Origin: Xanthocytophaga flava
Lineage (GTDB): Bacteria; Bacteroidota; Bacteroidia; Cytophagales; 172606-1
Direction: 5' to 3'
Length of the DNA: 64,000 nucleotides
Assembly (NCBI GenBank): GCA_030068525.1
Contig: JASJOS010000005.1
Location: 372,001 to 436,000, forward strand
In this document: positions 38,164 to 46,261 of the stretch, piece by piece
Layout of the letters: each line of letters starts with the position of its first letter
Numbering within the stretch: the stretch's first letter is position 1
Position numbers and translations under genes: made by a program
Notes under the pieces: generated by a model
What the model saw: the letters and a program-made list of their open reading frames with translations, nothing else
What the model was told of the DNA's origin: nothing
Databases searched by the model: none

Positions 38164-39174
38164 TTAAGCGAATTTACTTCCGTCATACGCCCATTTCATA
38201 TATGCGGCACCCCAGGTAAAACCACCTCCAAATGCTGCAAAAATAATATTATCACCTTTTTTCAAAAGATGTTCATAATCCCACAACGCCAATGGTAAGG
38301 TAGCATCTGTTGTATTACCATATTTATGGATATTAATCATTACTTTATCTTCACCAATTCCCATACGTTGAGAAGTAGCACTGATAATACGTAAGTTTGC
38401 CTGATGTGGACATAACCAAGCAATGTCATCTGATGTCAGATGATTACGTTCCATTACTTCTGCTGCAACATCGGCCATATTTTTTACAGCAAACTTAAAC
38501 ACAGTAGCACCTTCCTGATGAATAAAGTGCTCCCGATTGGTTACTGTTTCAATGCTAGGTGGTCGACGACTTCCTCCTGACTTTTGTACAAGATATTCTA
38601 CTCCAGATCCATCTGTTTTGAGTACAAAATCCTGTAAACCATAACTAGGATCTGTAGAAGGCTCTATTAGTACAGCACCAGCACCATCCCCAAAAATAAT
38701 ACAGGTAGTACGATCCTGATAATCAACAATAGATGACATCTTATCCGCTCCTACTACAATAATCTTCTTGTAACGTCCTGTTTCAATAAACTGAGAAGCT
38801 GTCACCATTGAGAACAAAAATCCTGAACAGGCAGCCTGTACATCATAACTAAATGCTTTTTTTGCCCCTACCATATCTGAGATAAGGTTAGCTGTAGCAG
38901 GAAAAACAAAGTCAGGGGTAGTTGTACAACAGATAATCAAATCAATATCCAGGGGATCTGTATTTGTTTTTTTGAGTAGTCCTTCTACGGCTTTAGCTCC
39001 CATATGTGAACTACCTTGATTTTCTCCTTTTAAAATTCTCCGTTCCTTGATCCCTGTACGACTAGTGATCCATTCATCGTTAGTGTCTACCATCTTTTCC
39101 AGTTCTGCATTGGTCAACACATAGTCAGGTACGTACCCATGGATACCTGTAATTACAGCTTTAATGGCGGTCAT
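38164..39174 (-). CDS. fabH: Beta-ketoacyl-ACP synthase III
   Basis: 336 aa. It starts fatty-acid synthesis by condensing acetyl-CoA (or a branched primer) with malonyl-ACP. Catalytic Cys116 in QAACSGF, His in CPHQANLRI near 256-264 and Asn in YGNTTDAT near 287 form the triad. The family start MTAIKAVITGIHGYVP is used. Lies downstream of plsX, but a terminator separates them. Confidence 0.95.
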   Translation of the reverse strand: MTAIKAVITGIHGYVPDYVLTNAELEKMVDTNDEWITSRTGIKERRILKGENQGSSHMGAKAVEGLLKKTNTDPLDIDLIICCTTTPDFVFPATANLISDMVGAKKAFSYDVQAACSGFLFSMVTASQFIETGRYKKIIVVGADKMSSIVDYQDRTTCIIFGDGAGAVLIEPSTDPSYGLQDFVLKTDGSGVEYLVQKSGGSRRPPSIETVTNREHFIHQEGATVFKFAVKNMADVAAEVMERNHLTSDDIAWLCPHQANLRIISATSQRMGIGEDKVMINIHKYGNTTDATLPLALWDYEHLLKKGDNIIFAAFGGGFTWGAAYMKWAYDGSKFA

Positions 39175-39303
39175 TCGAATGAGTTAAAATTGAATAGAGA
39201 AAAGGATAAAAATTAGATAAGATAATACACAAAAATGTTTTTTGTGCCTTTATTACTCTTATTCTAACTTTTAACCTTTTAGTAAAATAGTATGTATATA
39301 AAA

Positions 39304-39350
39304 AAACTGGCTCAAAAATCTGGAGCGCACCAGTTTTTTTGAGCCAGTTT
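39304..39350 (-). terminator. Terminator overlapping the plsX stop
   Basis: AAACTGGCTC (39304-39313) pairs with GAGCCAGTTT (39341-39350); an inner CTGG/CCAG stem and an A/T stretch extend it. On the minus strand it ends in a run of T. Two bases of the plsX stop codon lie in the stem. It would limit read-through from plsX to fabH. Confidence 0.7.
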
Positions 39351-40299
39351 AAACAGTTTTATTTTCCAAGGCTTGCTTAATCTTTGTAACAACTTTTGAT
39401 TCCACCATTTTAACTGCAAGTGAAATCATATTTTTCACGGCAAGAGGAGATGAGATTCCGTGTCCAATAACAACATTTCCGTTTACTCCCAGAATCGGAC
39501 TTCCTCCAATCGCTTCATAATTGAATTCACTTAAAAATGAGTCTTCAATTCCACGGCGATGGAATATATCATAAAATGATTCTGACATCTTGAGGATAAT
39601 GTTTCCGGTAAAACCATCACATATCAGGACATCCGCTTTGTCTGTAAACAAATCCCGTCCTTCAATATTGCCGATAAAATTAATCTTCTTATTTACTTTA
39701 AGAAGTTGATGAGCTTGTTGTGAGATCAGGTTTCCTTTTTGCTCTTCCTCTCCTATGTTTACCAATCCTACACGAGGGTTCGCAATGTTTAGTACACTTT
39801 TGGCATACACACTACCAAGTTCAGCAAATTGATCCAGAACTTCAGGCTTGCAATCTGCATTGGCTCCAACATCGAGAATAACCCCATGTCCTCCATCTTG
39901 TTTTGGATAAAAAGATGCTATAGTCGGACGTAGTATACCTTCGAGTGGTTTTACGCTAAACATAGATCCCACCATCATTGCCCCTGTATTACCCGCGCTA
40001 CAAAATGCGTCTACCTTGCCTTCTTTCAAAAGATGAAAGCCAATGGCAATACTAGAACGTGTTTTCTGAGTAAGTGCTTTGGTCGGATGTTCGGCCATAG
40101 CAATTACTTCAGGCGCATGTATTACTTCAACAACAGAAGTAGAAAAGGCAGGCACATGTAAAAGAGCTTGAATTACATCTTCCTGACCTACCAGAATTAA
40201 CTCAACATCGGCGGGCAAGGCTTCACCGGCTAATAATGTACCTTCGACAATAGCTTCGGGGGCAAAATCACCTCCCATTGCGTCTATCGCAATTTTCAT
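39349..40299 (-). CDS. plsX: Phosphate acyltransferase PlsX
   Basis: 316 aa from the ATG at 40299, giving the conserved start [21 protein letters not shown] longer reading to 40359 adds 20 residues that fall in an inverted repeat and is rejected. PlsX makes acyl-phosphate from acyl-ACP for phospholipid synthesis. [21 protein letters not shown] and [11 protein letters not shown] are typical motifs. The position between rpmF and fabH is the common bacterial order. Confidence 0.96.
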   Translation of the reverse strand: MKIAIDAMGGDFAPEAIVEGTLLAGEALPADVELILVGQEDVIQALLHVPAFSTSVVEVIHAPEVIAMAEHPTKALTQKTRSSIAIGFHLLKEGKVDAFCSAGNTGAMMVGSMFSVKPLEGILRPTIASFYPKQDGGHGVILDVGANADCKPEVLDQFAELGSVYAKSVLNIANPRVGLVNIGEEEQKGNLISQQAHQLLKVNKKINFIGNIEGRDLFTDKADVLICDGFTGNIILKMSESFYDIFHRRGIEDSFLSEFNYEAIGGSPILGVNGNVVIGHGISSPLAVKNMISLAVKMVESKVVTKIKQALENKTV

Positions 40300-40332
40300 G
40301 TAGGCGTTTAGTGGCTGGTGGAAAAATAAAAC

Positions 40333-40400
40333 AGGCAAGTAGCAATAGGCAATCAGCAATAAAAGTTACTCAACTGCGTGTTGCCTATTGCTACTTGCCT
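40333..40400. repeat. 20-bp perfect inverted repeat in the plsX leader
   Basis: Arms at 40333-40352 and 40381-40400 (core GGCAAGTAGCAATAGGCAA) are perfectly complementary over 20 bp with a 28-nt loop. It lies between the rpmF stop and the plsX start and has no T-tract. Confidence 0.75.
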
Positions 40401-40439
40401 ATTGATTTTGCTTGCTCAACAATACAACAATTCTGTGTA

Positions 40440-40634
40440 TTAAGCAATAGCTGTGTAGTTTTCGATAACTACTTTGCCATTATAATATAGATCTCCGTTT
40501 ACAACGTATGCACGATGACGTATGTGAGGAGTTTCTGTCGATTGGCAGATAGAGATAGCTTTAGGTGTAGCTACGTCATGCGTACGACGTTTGTCCCGAC
40601 GGGTTTTGGAAATCTTTCGTTTAGGATGTGCCAT
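40440..40634 (-). CDS. rpmF: 50S ribosomal protein L32
   Basis: 64 aa. MAHPKRKISKTRRDKRRTHD at the N terminus is the L32 signature; CQSTETPHIRHRAYVVNGDLYYNGK follows as two separated segments. Only one Cys (in ICQS) is left of the four zinc ligands found in C+ forms, so this is a zinc-free type. Part of the DUF177-rpmF-plsX block. Confidence 0.95.
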   Translation of the reverse strand: MAHPKRKISKTRRDKRRTHDVATPKAISICQSTETPHIRHRAYVVNGDLYYNGKVVIENYTAIA

Positions 40635-40725
40635 TTTCTATTTTAATTTATTGTTTTTTACAAAGGATTTGGTAATTGTTTATATAGAGTTTTCCTTCTT
40701 ATATAAGGAGGAAAGCCTGTTGTAT

Positions 40726-41268
40726 TTAATTATTATTCAATTTTCGCAATGCTGCCCAACGCGGATCTATATTTTCTTCATCCTTTTCTTCTGAAGTTTC
40801 TTCCTCCTCTTTAGATCGATAAACTAACAAGCCTTCCTCGTTTTCTTCGTATTGCTGATCTGCAAATTTAGGATGGATCTTTTTCATTGGGATCGCCAAA
40901 ACTATAAACTCATAAATATATTGAGCTACATTTATGGTTGCTGTATGACGATTAATAATTTCAATCTCATCTGTGAGTTCCTTATCATCCTCTCCAAACT
41001 TCAGAATATGCTTTTCCTCTATATCTAGAGGATAGTCAAACTGTTCTAATGAACGATCACACGTTAACTCAATACTACCTGTAATATGAAAGTTCAGCTG
41101 AATCATTGTCGCTGACTTATCCAGGTACAACTTCACTTTAAATACTCCATTCTCAACCAGGCTATTTTCAAATAGTTTGAAAAAGCTGTTGTTTCCCTCA
41201 AAATCGAATGTATAGGCCTTATCTTTAAGCCCTATAATGTCTATATCAAAGCCTTTCAGATCTTTCAC
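40726..41268 (-). CDS. DUF177 (YceD-like) protein
   Basis: 180 aa from the GTG at 41268. The ORF runs up to 41373, but the family start is (M/V)KDLKGFDIDIIGLKDK, a GGAGG lies 7 bases before the GTG, and an exact -7 promoter box sits between the two possible starts. The body has the DUF177 features SIELTCDRSLEQFDYPLDIE and the C-terminal DPRWAALRKL. In bacteria and plants DUF177 proteins are tied to 23S rRNA maturation and are usually encoded next to rpmF, as here. Confidence 0.85.
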   Translation of the reverse strand: MKDLKGFDIDIIGLKDKAYTFDFEGNNSFFKLFENSLVENGVFKVKLYLDKSATMIQLNFHITGSIELTCDRSLEQFDYPLDIEEKHILKFGEDDKELTDEIEIINRHTATINVAQYIYEFIVLAIPMKKIHPKFADQQYEENEEGLLVYRSKEEEETSEEKDEENIDPRWAALRKLNNN

Positions 41269-41294
41269 AGGACACCCTCCAAAAATTAGAACCG

Positions 41295-41302
41295 CAAAGG
41301 TA
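41295..41302 (-). promoter_or_regulatory. DUF177-rpmF promoter -7 box
   Basis: TACCTTTG on the minus strand (exact TAnnTTTG). It places the transcript start near 41291, so the start codon must lie downstream and supports GTG 41268. Confidence 0.55.
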
Positions 41303-41475
41303 AATATATATTTTTGATTTAGAAACATCTTTCTTGAAGATTTTATCACTTTTGTCGATTTCTGGTATTGCATTTAAAGTTGAGAAGGTTGGTAGAGATT
41401 ATACAGGTTTACTGATTTTCGGTTGAGCGTAAGGTTTATACTATTTCTTGCTGGTAATCACGCTATACATTGATG

Positions 41476-41483
41476 TATTTTTG
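41476..41483 (+). promoter_or_regulatory. Promoter -7 box of the PorT-like gene
   Basis: TATTTTTG, exact TAnnTTTG match, 56 bp before the ATG. A TTG lies 25 bp upstream, longer than the usual spacing. Confidence 0.45.
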
Positions 41484-41538
41484 TAGTAAAACACTTTACT
41501 ATTGAATTGAATTTTACATCGTATAGCCAGCGTTTAGT

Positions 41539-42411
41539 ATGAAAAAAGTGCTTGTTTCTACCAGCCTGATTATTTTAGGGTGGTTCTCCCAAACAAATGC
41601 CCAGACAAAATTACATCTGGGACTTACCAGTGCATATAATGGGACATTTGTATTGGACAAAGGATTATCTGAAGATCCTCGTTATAATGCAAAGCCTACC
41701 TACAATTTTGCGCCTATTGGATTTACTGCAGGAGTAGATTTTGGAAGAGGATTTGGCTTACAATTAGAGTCTATTTTCTCAAAACAAGGACAGGTTTTTG
41801 AAATTATAGACGTGGCAAAGCAAGTGATTGGACAACGGAATGTAGATCTGAGTTACATTCATTTACCACTATTACTTCGTTCCTTTGGTACTGGGACTGC
41901 ACGTACACGTTTCAACTTTATGTTTGGGCCTCAATTATCTTTACTTACGAATGGTAAAGAAGTCTATGATCAGTATAAGGCTGGAACATTGCAGTTGCCT
42001 CCTGGTGCAGATGCCCCAACTGATCCAAACACAGGTGAACCGGTGAAAGTAAATTCGGATGGAACATATCAATACCCTGCTACCAAGCAAACGATATTTA
42101 GTACAGAAGCTAAGAATGCAATAGAAAGATTTAAGAAAACAGATGTCCAGATTGCGTTTGGGATAGGTGCTGACATTGATCTTGGAAATAATCTGTATCT
42201 GTCTACACAGGTTCGGGCAAACTATGGCTTTGTCGATATGAGAAATGAAGATCTGGTAAATGAACTAAAGGATAAAACAGCTAAACAAGCTATTAATGAT
42301 TTGTTTGGACGTAGAGCTAATTTACTTGTTGGCGTACAGTTAGGATTGCATTGGATGTTTGGGGGAAATCGTTCTTCCGCAGGTGGAAATAGTGGTGTTC
42401 CAAGCCGTTAA
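41539..42411 (+). CDS. PorT-like outer-membrane beta-barrel protein
   Basis: 290 aa with a signal peptide (about 1-21, ending TNAQ). Alternating strands with GFTAGVDFGRGFGLQLESIFSKQG (split around residue 75) and LSYIHLPLLLRSFG fit the outer-membrane beta-barrel family PF13568 that includes PorT. A Pro/Asp/Thr-rich loop (about 150-190) is an insertion. The C terminus is a Ser/Gly tail after GVQLGLHWMFGG. A T9SS role cannot be assumed from the fold. Confidence 0.75.
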   Translation: MKKVLVSTSLIILGWFSQTNAQTKLHLGLTSAYNGTFVLDKGLSEDPRYNAKPTYNFAPIGFTAGVDFGRGFGLQLESIFSKQGQVFEIIDVAKQVIGQRNVDLSYIHLPLLLRSFGTGTARTRFNFMFGPQLSLLTNGKEVYDQYKAGTLQLPPGADAPTDPNTGEPVKVNSDGTYQYPATKQTIFSTEAKNAIERFKKTDVQIAFGIGADIDLGNNLYLSTQVRANYGFVDMRNEDLVNELKDKTAKQAINDLFGRRANLLVGVQLGLHWMFGGNRSSAGGNSGVPSR

Positions 42412-42454
42412 TATATTTTACTAAATTTTAGAATTTTCCAGTCTCACTAAGTAG

Positions 42455-42740
42455 CTGATCGGAATTCACGTCAAAAGTTTTGTTGCGCATAATTCTATGC
42501 AAGCAATTATTTGCGGTGAATTCCGATCAGATTTTGTTTTTGCGGTGAATGATGCGCAAGACGAAAAAGTGATCGGAGTTCCGGTCAAAATAAAATCTGC
42601 GGTTAGTTATGTGCACCGATGGAAATGATCAGAGTTCTAGTCAAAAGCAAAATTGCCGTGATTAAAACGTAATTCATTAGCCTATAGATAGGACTGCTTC
42701 GCCATTACTAGAAAACAGTTTGCGGTGAACTATGCACAAA
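42455..42740. repeat. Cluster B of diverged intergenic palindromes (two unit types)
   Basis: Type 1 units: 42456-42477, 42570-42590 (TGATCGGAGTTCCGGTCA), 42626-42646. Type 2 units: 42512-42524, 42540-42560 (TGCGGTGAATGATGCGCAAG), 42598-42616 and 42719-42740 (TGCGGTGAACTATGCACAA). Outer arms CTGATCGGAATTCAC (42455-42469) and 42516-42530 are perfectly complementary over 15 bp and enclose an inner GCATA/TATGC hairpin. No ORF. Confidence 0.7.
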
Positions 42741-42805
42741 TTGGAAACTTTCTCTAAAAACAGTCACTATCTTTTCCTAAGATTCAGAATGACTTAGATA
42801 CCTTA

Positions 42806-42849
42806 TTAATAAAGAAGGAGATACTTAAAAGTATCTCCTTCTTTATTAA
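42806..42849. terminator. Bidirectional terminator before the STAS-like gene
   Basis: Perfect 21-bp inverted repeat (42806-42826 with 42829-42849, core AAAGAAGGAGATACTT) between convergent genes. Confidence 0.85.
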
Positions 42850-42861
42850 AAGTATAAAATC

Positions 42862-43290
42862 TCAGGCTACAGCCCGAAGAGCATCAGGTGTTGGTTCATT
42901 CTTACTGGTTTGTAATTGGCTGATCCAGGTTTGAGCTGTGTTTAAGTCTGCAAATACTCTTAAAGGCACTATTCCAGATTGCTTATTCTGAAAATCGTTT
43001 AATGAAACAGACATAAAGAAATCTTCAGGCATAACATTTGCGCAGGCCTGATAGCCTATTTTAATCATTTTGGGCATATATTCTTCATCCAGCCATTGAG
43101 TAATAGCTCCAAACCCACCTTCATAATCTCTCAGATCTGCAATCACATAGTTAGCTTCATAATAACGGAATGTTTCCCATATTCTCTCAAATCCACTTTT
43201 AGCCTCATCTGCTGATATGTAACCAGACCAGGAAGCTATAACTGCATTCAGTTCACGATTGTAACCTACCGATAGATATGAAGATTCCAT
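42862..43290 (-). CDS. Small cytoplasmic protein, SpoIIAA/STAS-like
   Basis: 142 aa from ATG 43290; the ORF reaches a TTG at 43314, inside an inverted repeat. The pattern of strands and helices (ELNAVIASWSGYISADEAKSGFERIW; ANYVIADLRDYEG; WLDEEYMPKMIKIGYQACANV; LRVFADLNTAQTWI) resembles the SpoIIAA/STAS-like proteins often found near regulatory genes in Bacteroidota. No phosphorylatable Ser could be assigned. Function unknown. Confidence 0.6.
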   Translation of the reverse strand: MESSYLSVGYNRELNAVIASWSGYISADEAKSGFERIWETFRYYEANYVIADLRDYEGGFGAITQWLDEEYMPKMIKIGYQACANVMPEDFFMSVSLNDFQNKQSGIVPLRVFADLNTAQTWISQLQTSKNEPTPDALRAVA

Positions 43291-43305
43291 ATATTCATTT
43301 ATTTT

Positions 43306-43334
43306 ATGTATCAAAGGTGGTCTTTTTGATACAT
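43306..43334 (-). promoter_or_regulatory. 10-bp inverted repeat upstream of the STAS-like gene
   Basis: ATGTATCAAA (43306-43315) and TTTGATACAT (43325-43334) with 9-bp spacing, ending 16 bp before the ATG. CACCTTTG inside it on the minus strand is one base from the -7 consensus, so the repeat could be an operator over the promoter. Confidence 0.4.
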
Positions 43335-43743
43335 GTATTCAATTCAAGAATGGCTAAAAATTACACAGAGCAGGTATTCGTTAAAAAAGTGTGCCTGAAC
43401 CTGGATTCGTAAGCTTTTCGATAGCTTTTTTGGCGATAAAACTCCTTTTTAAGTTTATTCTCCCATAGCCATCATATAACTTACTGATTCTCTTATTAAT
43501 AATTGAGCAAAAAAAAGGTAAACCTTAAACTCCTTCTTTTTTCTGGAAAAACATAGATTGTCAGAGTAGTATAATAAAAAGGTGTGAAAATGGAGGTTTT
43601 CTGTAAAAAAGATATTTTTCTTACAAGGAAAGATGTACCATATAGACGAAATAAAAATAACAGGCTGACTACTTTTCAGTGTCAATGGGAATATATGGGG
43701 TTAATACGGGGCAGAATATAAGTCTGGAATGTAGAATGAAATA
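43335..43743. other. Gene-free region upstream of the STAS-like gene and past the lolD stop
   Basis: AT-rich. A 76-codon minus-strand ORF (43455-43685) has no coding character (Phe/Ser/Ile-rich, no family). Nothing else was recognised. Confidence 0.45.
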
Positions 43744-44412
43744 CTAATTGGATACTTCAGGGATAAGGATTTTTCCATCTTTCATCTCTAGCTTCCGATC
43801 TGCCATATTAGCCAACTCTTCGTTGTGTGTGACAATTACAAACGTCTGGCCAATTTCATCTCTGAGTCTGAAAAAGAGTTGATGAAGTTCCTGGGCATTT
43901 TTGGAGTCAAGATTGCCACTTGGCTCATCAGCAAAAACCACCAGAGGTGAATTAATAAGGGCTCTTGCAACGGCTGTACGTTGTTGTTCACCACCAGACA
44001 TACGGGACGGAGTATGATCAAGACGGTTTTTGAGACCCAGCATTATCAATAATTCTGTCGCCCTGGCCTGTACTTTTTTAACATCTTTATTACTTAAGTA
44101 GCCTGGAATGCAGACATTTTCAAGTGCAGTAAACTCAGGAAGAAGATTGTGGAACTGAAAAATGAAACCTATGTTCTGATTTCTAAAATCTGCCAGTGCA
44201 GAACTACGAAGATTCACAACGTCCTGACCATTGATACGTACAAGACCCGTATCAGGCTTATCCAATGTACCCATAATATGCAGAAGAGTGCTTTTGCCTG
44301 CTCCTGAAGCTCCTACGATAGAAACAACTTCTTTGCGACGAATAACCAAGTCTATTCCTTTCAACACTTGTAACGTGTTATAAGACTTTGAGATATTTTT
44401 GACTTCTATCAT
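43744..44412 (-). CDS. lolD: ABC transporter ATP-binding protein, LolD/MacB type
   Basis: 222 aa. Walker [13 protein letters not shown] (residues 33-44), signature [16 protein letters not shown] near 135, Walker [13 protein letters not shown] and switch His in [27 protein letters not shown] and the DEPSGNLD form are typical of LolD and MacB/FtsE relatives. With a LolCE partner it would power release of lipoproteins from the inner membrane. The permease gene is not adjacent, so the LolD name is likely but not certain. Confidence 0.8.
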   Translation of the reverse strand: MIEVKNISKSYNTLQVLKGIDLVIRRKEVVSIVGASGAGKSTLLHIMGTLDKPDTGLVRINGQDVVNLRSSALADFRNQNIGFIFQFHNLLPEFTALENVCIPGYLSNKDVKKVQARATELLIMLGLKNRLDHTPSRMSGGEQQRTAVARALINSPLVVFADEPSGNLDSKNAQELHQLFFRLRDEIGQTFVIVTHNEELANMADRKLEMKDGKILIPEVSN

Positions 44413-44431
44413 GAATTATAGAGTATATGCA

Positions 44432-44439
44432 CAAATGTA
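44432..44439 (-). promoter_or_regulatory. lolD promoter -7 box
   Basis: TACATTTG on the minus strand (exact TAnnTTTG), 20 bp before the start codon. Confidence 0.5.
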
Positions 44440-44559
44440 TTTAATAATTCGGGAATATAGATACGTAATAGTTGTTTAGTTCTTACATTTTATTGGATAA
44501 ATAATAGAGTAGAGCCCCTATATCTCACAATCTGGCAAAGTGGTTTTGTATAATTTATA

Positions 44560-44713
44560 TGAGTATTAAACTAGTAATCAATATAATGCTTTTAAAGTCA
44601 GTATATCCATGATTTTCAGAAAATAAATGCGGATATAAATCCTCTGGTTCACCTGTACATACTTCCTCGGGATAATCGCTATCAATTAAAGCCGTGATAT
44701 ATTTATATTTAAA
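44560..44713 (-). pseudogene. Possible gene remnant after the plsC-like stop
   Basis: In the same minus-strand frame as the acyltransferase, directly after its TGA, about 50 codons stay open to a TAA. The translation (TALIDSDYPEEVCTGEPED ... ENHGYTDF) looks more protein-like than the AT-rich surroundings and has higher GC. It has no start codon of its own and no family was recognised. It may be a decayed C-terminal part or a chance reading. Confidence 0.2.
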
Positions 44714-45280
44714 TCATACATTCTGATATTCAGGATATTTTCCTTTCATCCCTTTATAGTAAGATTTCATCACTTCTACATCTTTTTCATAATCTCCAGT
44801 TGGATAAAAAACAGCCTTCAGTCCAGTTGTTTTTCTACCATAATCAAGATATGCCAGTACTATTGGTACATTGGCCCCCATTGCCACTCTATAAAAACCT
44901 GTTTTCCAATCTTTGACATATTTTCTGGTTCCTTCTGGTGGTATTAATAAAATCATTTCATCATGCTTGTTAAGCTCATCAATCATGGCATCTACTAAAC
45001 CTCCATGTTTGGAACGGTCTACAGGAATTCCACCAAAGGCACGCATAATAATACCAAGAGGAAACCGAAACAACTCTCTTTTGGCAAGATAGTTTGTCTT
45101 GAGACGAAGAATAAGTAATGCTGCCATAGCAATAGGAAAATCCCAGTTACTGGTATGTGGCAAGCCTATCATTACATATTTCTTCAATGTTGATGGAACT
45201 TCATTCTTCACTTTCCAGCCTATAAGCCAGAAATATAGCCGGGCTATAAAACGCATCATACAATAAGGATAAATCAACAA
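44714..45280 (-). CDS. Lysophospholipid acyltransferase family protein (PlsC-like)
   Basis: 188 aa; an internal ATG 24 bp in is also possible. The HX4D motif is HTSNWD near residue 37-42, followed by KRELFRFPLG, GGIPVDRSKHGG and PPEGTRKYV, the four blocks of glycerol-phosphate acyltransferases. It would add an acyl chain to a lysophospholipid at the inner membrane. It is shorter than typical PlsC (about 240 aa) and is one of a lipid-related minus-strand group (patatin, accA). Confidence 0.85.
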   Translation of the reverse strand: MLIYPYCMMRFIARLYFWLIGWKVKNEVPSTLKKYVMIGLPHTSNWDFPIAMAALLILRLKTNYLAKRELFRFPLGIIMRAFGGIPVDRSKHGGLVDAMIDELNKHDEMILLIPPEGTRKYVKDWKTGFYRVAMGANVPIVLAYLDYGRKTTGLKAVFYPTGDYEKDVEVMKSYYKGMKGKYPEYQNV

Positions 45281-45305
45281 TCAGCTAGCTGATATTTTTC
45301 CTGCG

Positions 45306-45345
45306 AAAATATGTGTTGTATCTGTTTAAACAAAACACATATTTT
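45306..45345 (-). terminator. Inverted repeat between patatin and plsC-like genes
   Basis: AAAATATGTGTT (45306-45317) and AACACATATTTT (45334-45345) are perfectly complementary over 12 bp with a 16-nt loop. It is AT-rich and may end the patatin transcript or regulate the plsC-like gene. Confidence 0.5.
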
Positions 45346-45429
45346 ATCCTTTTGTTTTCTTACACCCTTATTTTATTAAGCGATATAATTATTTGTATGA
45401 TTCTGGCACACAAATACATTAACAGCAAT

Positions 45430-46227
45430 CTATTGTTTCAGGTGCCCTATTTCCTTTCCCTTTTGTTTTTCTTCGTATAGATTTTTCAATTGTGGAGCTA
45501 TTTCTTTTGTGTATTTATAACCAATAGAGAAGAGTTCCTGGGCTTTGCTGGCATCTAGTGTTGTAAAACGACAAAGTTCTGGTGGTTCGATGAAATAGTC
45601 ACAGCGCAGGATTCTATCCTGGATATTATTTTGGATAGCTAATAATAAGCTGCGTTCCATAACTGTACGCATGTTAATTATTGGTAAGGTGTTTCCACAT
45701 GGGTTACTATGTACACCCACTATAAAATTGCATTGATTGAGCAGAGGTTCTACGGGCAGATTATTGAGTATACCCCCATCGACCAGCAACTTATTGCCAA
45801 CACGAAGTGGTTCAAATAAAACGGGTATACAACTGGAAGCCAGAATAGGTTGGATCAGAGGTCCGGAATTGAAGTAAACAATTTCGCCGGTCTGTATCTC
45901 GGTAGCATTAATCGTTAGTGGAATGTTGAGTTGTTCAAATGAATTATGGGGAAGATATGTTTCCAGGAATTTTTCTATTTTCCCTAGTTTCAGAAAGCCA
46001 GTTAATTGTGTTGAAAGACTAAATACAGAACGTATCTTAGCTTTCTGAAAAATATCCATAATATCTTTGGGCAGGTAGCCATTAGCATATAAAGCACATA
46101 CAATACTACCTGCACTTGCTCCCGACAGTTTTGTTGGGACAAAGCCTTCTTCCAATAACGCCTGAAGTACACCAACATGTGCAAATCCTCTTGCACCTCC
46201 TCCAGACAATGCCAAACCTATTTCCAT
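45430..46227 (-). CDS. Patatin-like phospholipase family protein
   Basis: 265 aa. Oxyanion-hole GGGARG (residues 9-14), nucleophile Ser in GASAGS (near 41), and the catalytic Asp in DGG near residue 150 (VDGGILNNLPVEPL). No signal peptide or barrel domain, so it is a cytoplasmic or peripheral RssA/NTE-type acyl hydrolase. Substrate unknown. Starts 34 bp after the MBL gene on the same strand, probably one transcript. Confidence 0.9.
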   Translation of the reverse strand: MEIGLALSGGGARGFAHVGVLQALLEEGFVPTKLSGASAGSIVCALYANGYLPKDIMDIFQKAKIRSVFSLSTQLTGFLKLGKIEKFLETYLPHNSFEQLNIPLTINATEIQTGEIVYFNSGPLIQPILASSCIPVLFEPLRVGNKLLVDGGILNNLPVEPLLNQCNFIVGVHSNPCGNTLPIINMRTVMERSLLLAIQNNIQDRILRCDYFIEPPELCRFTTLDASKAQELFSIGYKYTKEIAPQLKNLYEEKQKGKEIGHLKQ

Positions 46228-46261
46228 ATTCTAGCCCTGTATATGTTTATAAGATAGTTTA

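Noticed and set aside
40300-40359. 20-residue N-terminal extension of PlsX
   Set aside because: The extension falls in the inverted repeat and precedes the conserved [11 protein letters not shown] start.
40591-40794. 67-codon plus-strand ORF over the rpmF start and DUF177 3' end
   Set aside because: It overlaps two clear genes on the other strand and is Phe/Leu/Ile-rich like other shadow frames.
43455-43685. 76-codon minus-strand ORF
   Set aside because: AT-rich composition, no family, no upstream signal; it reads as chance open frame.
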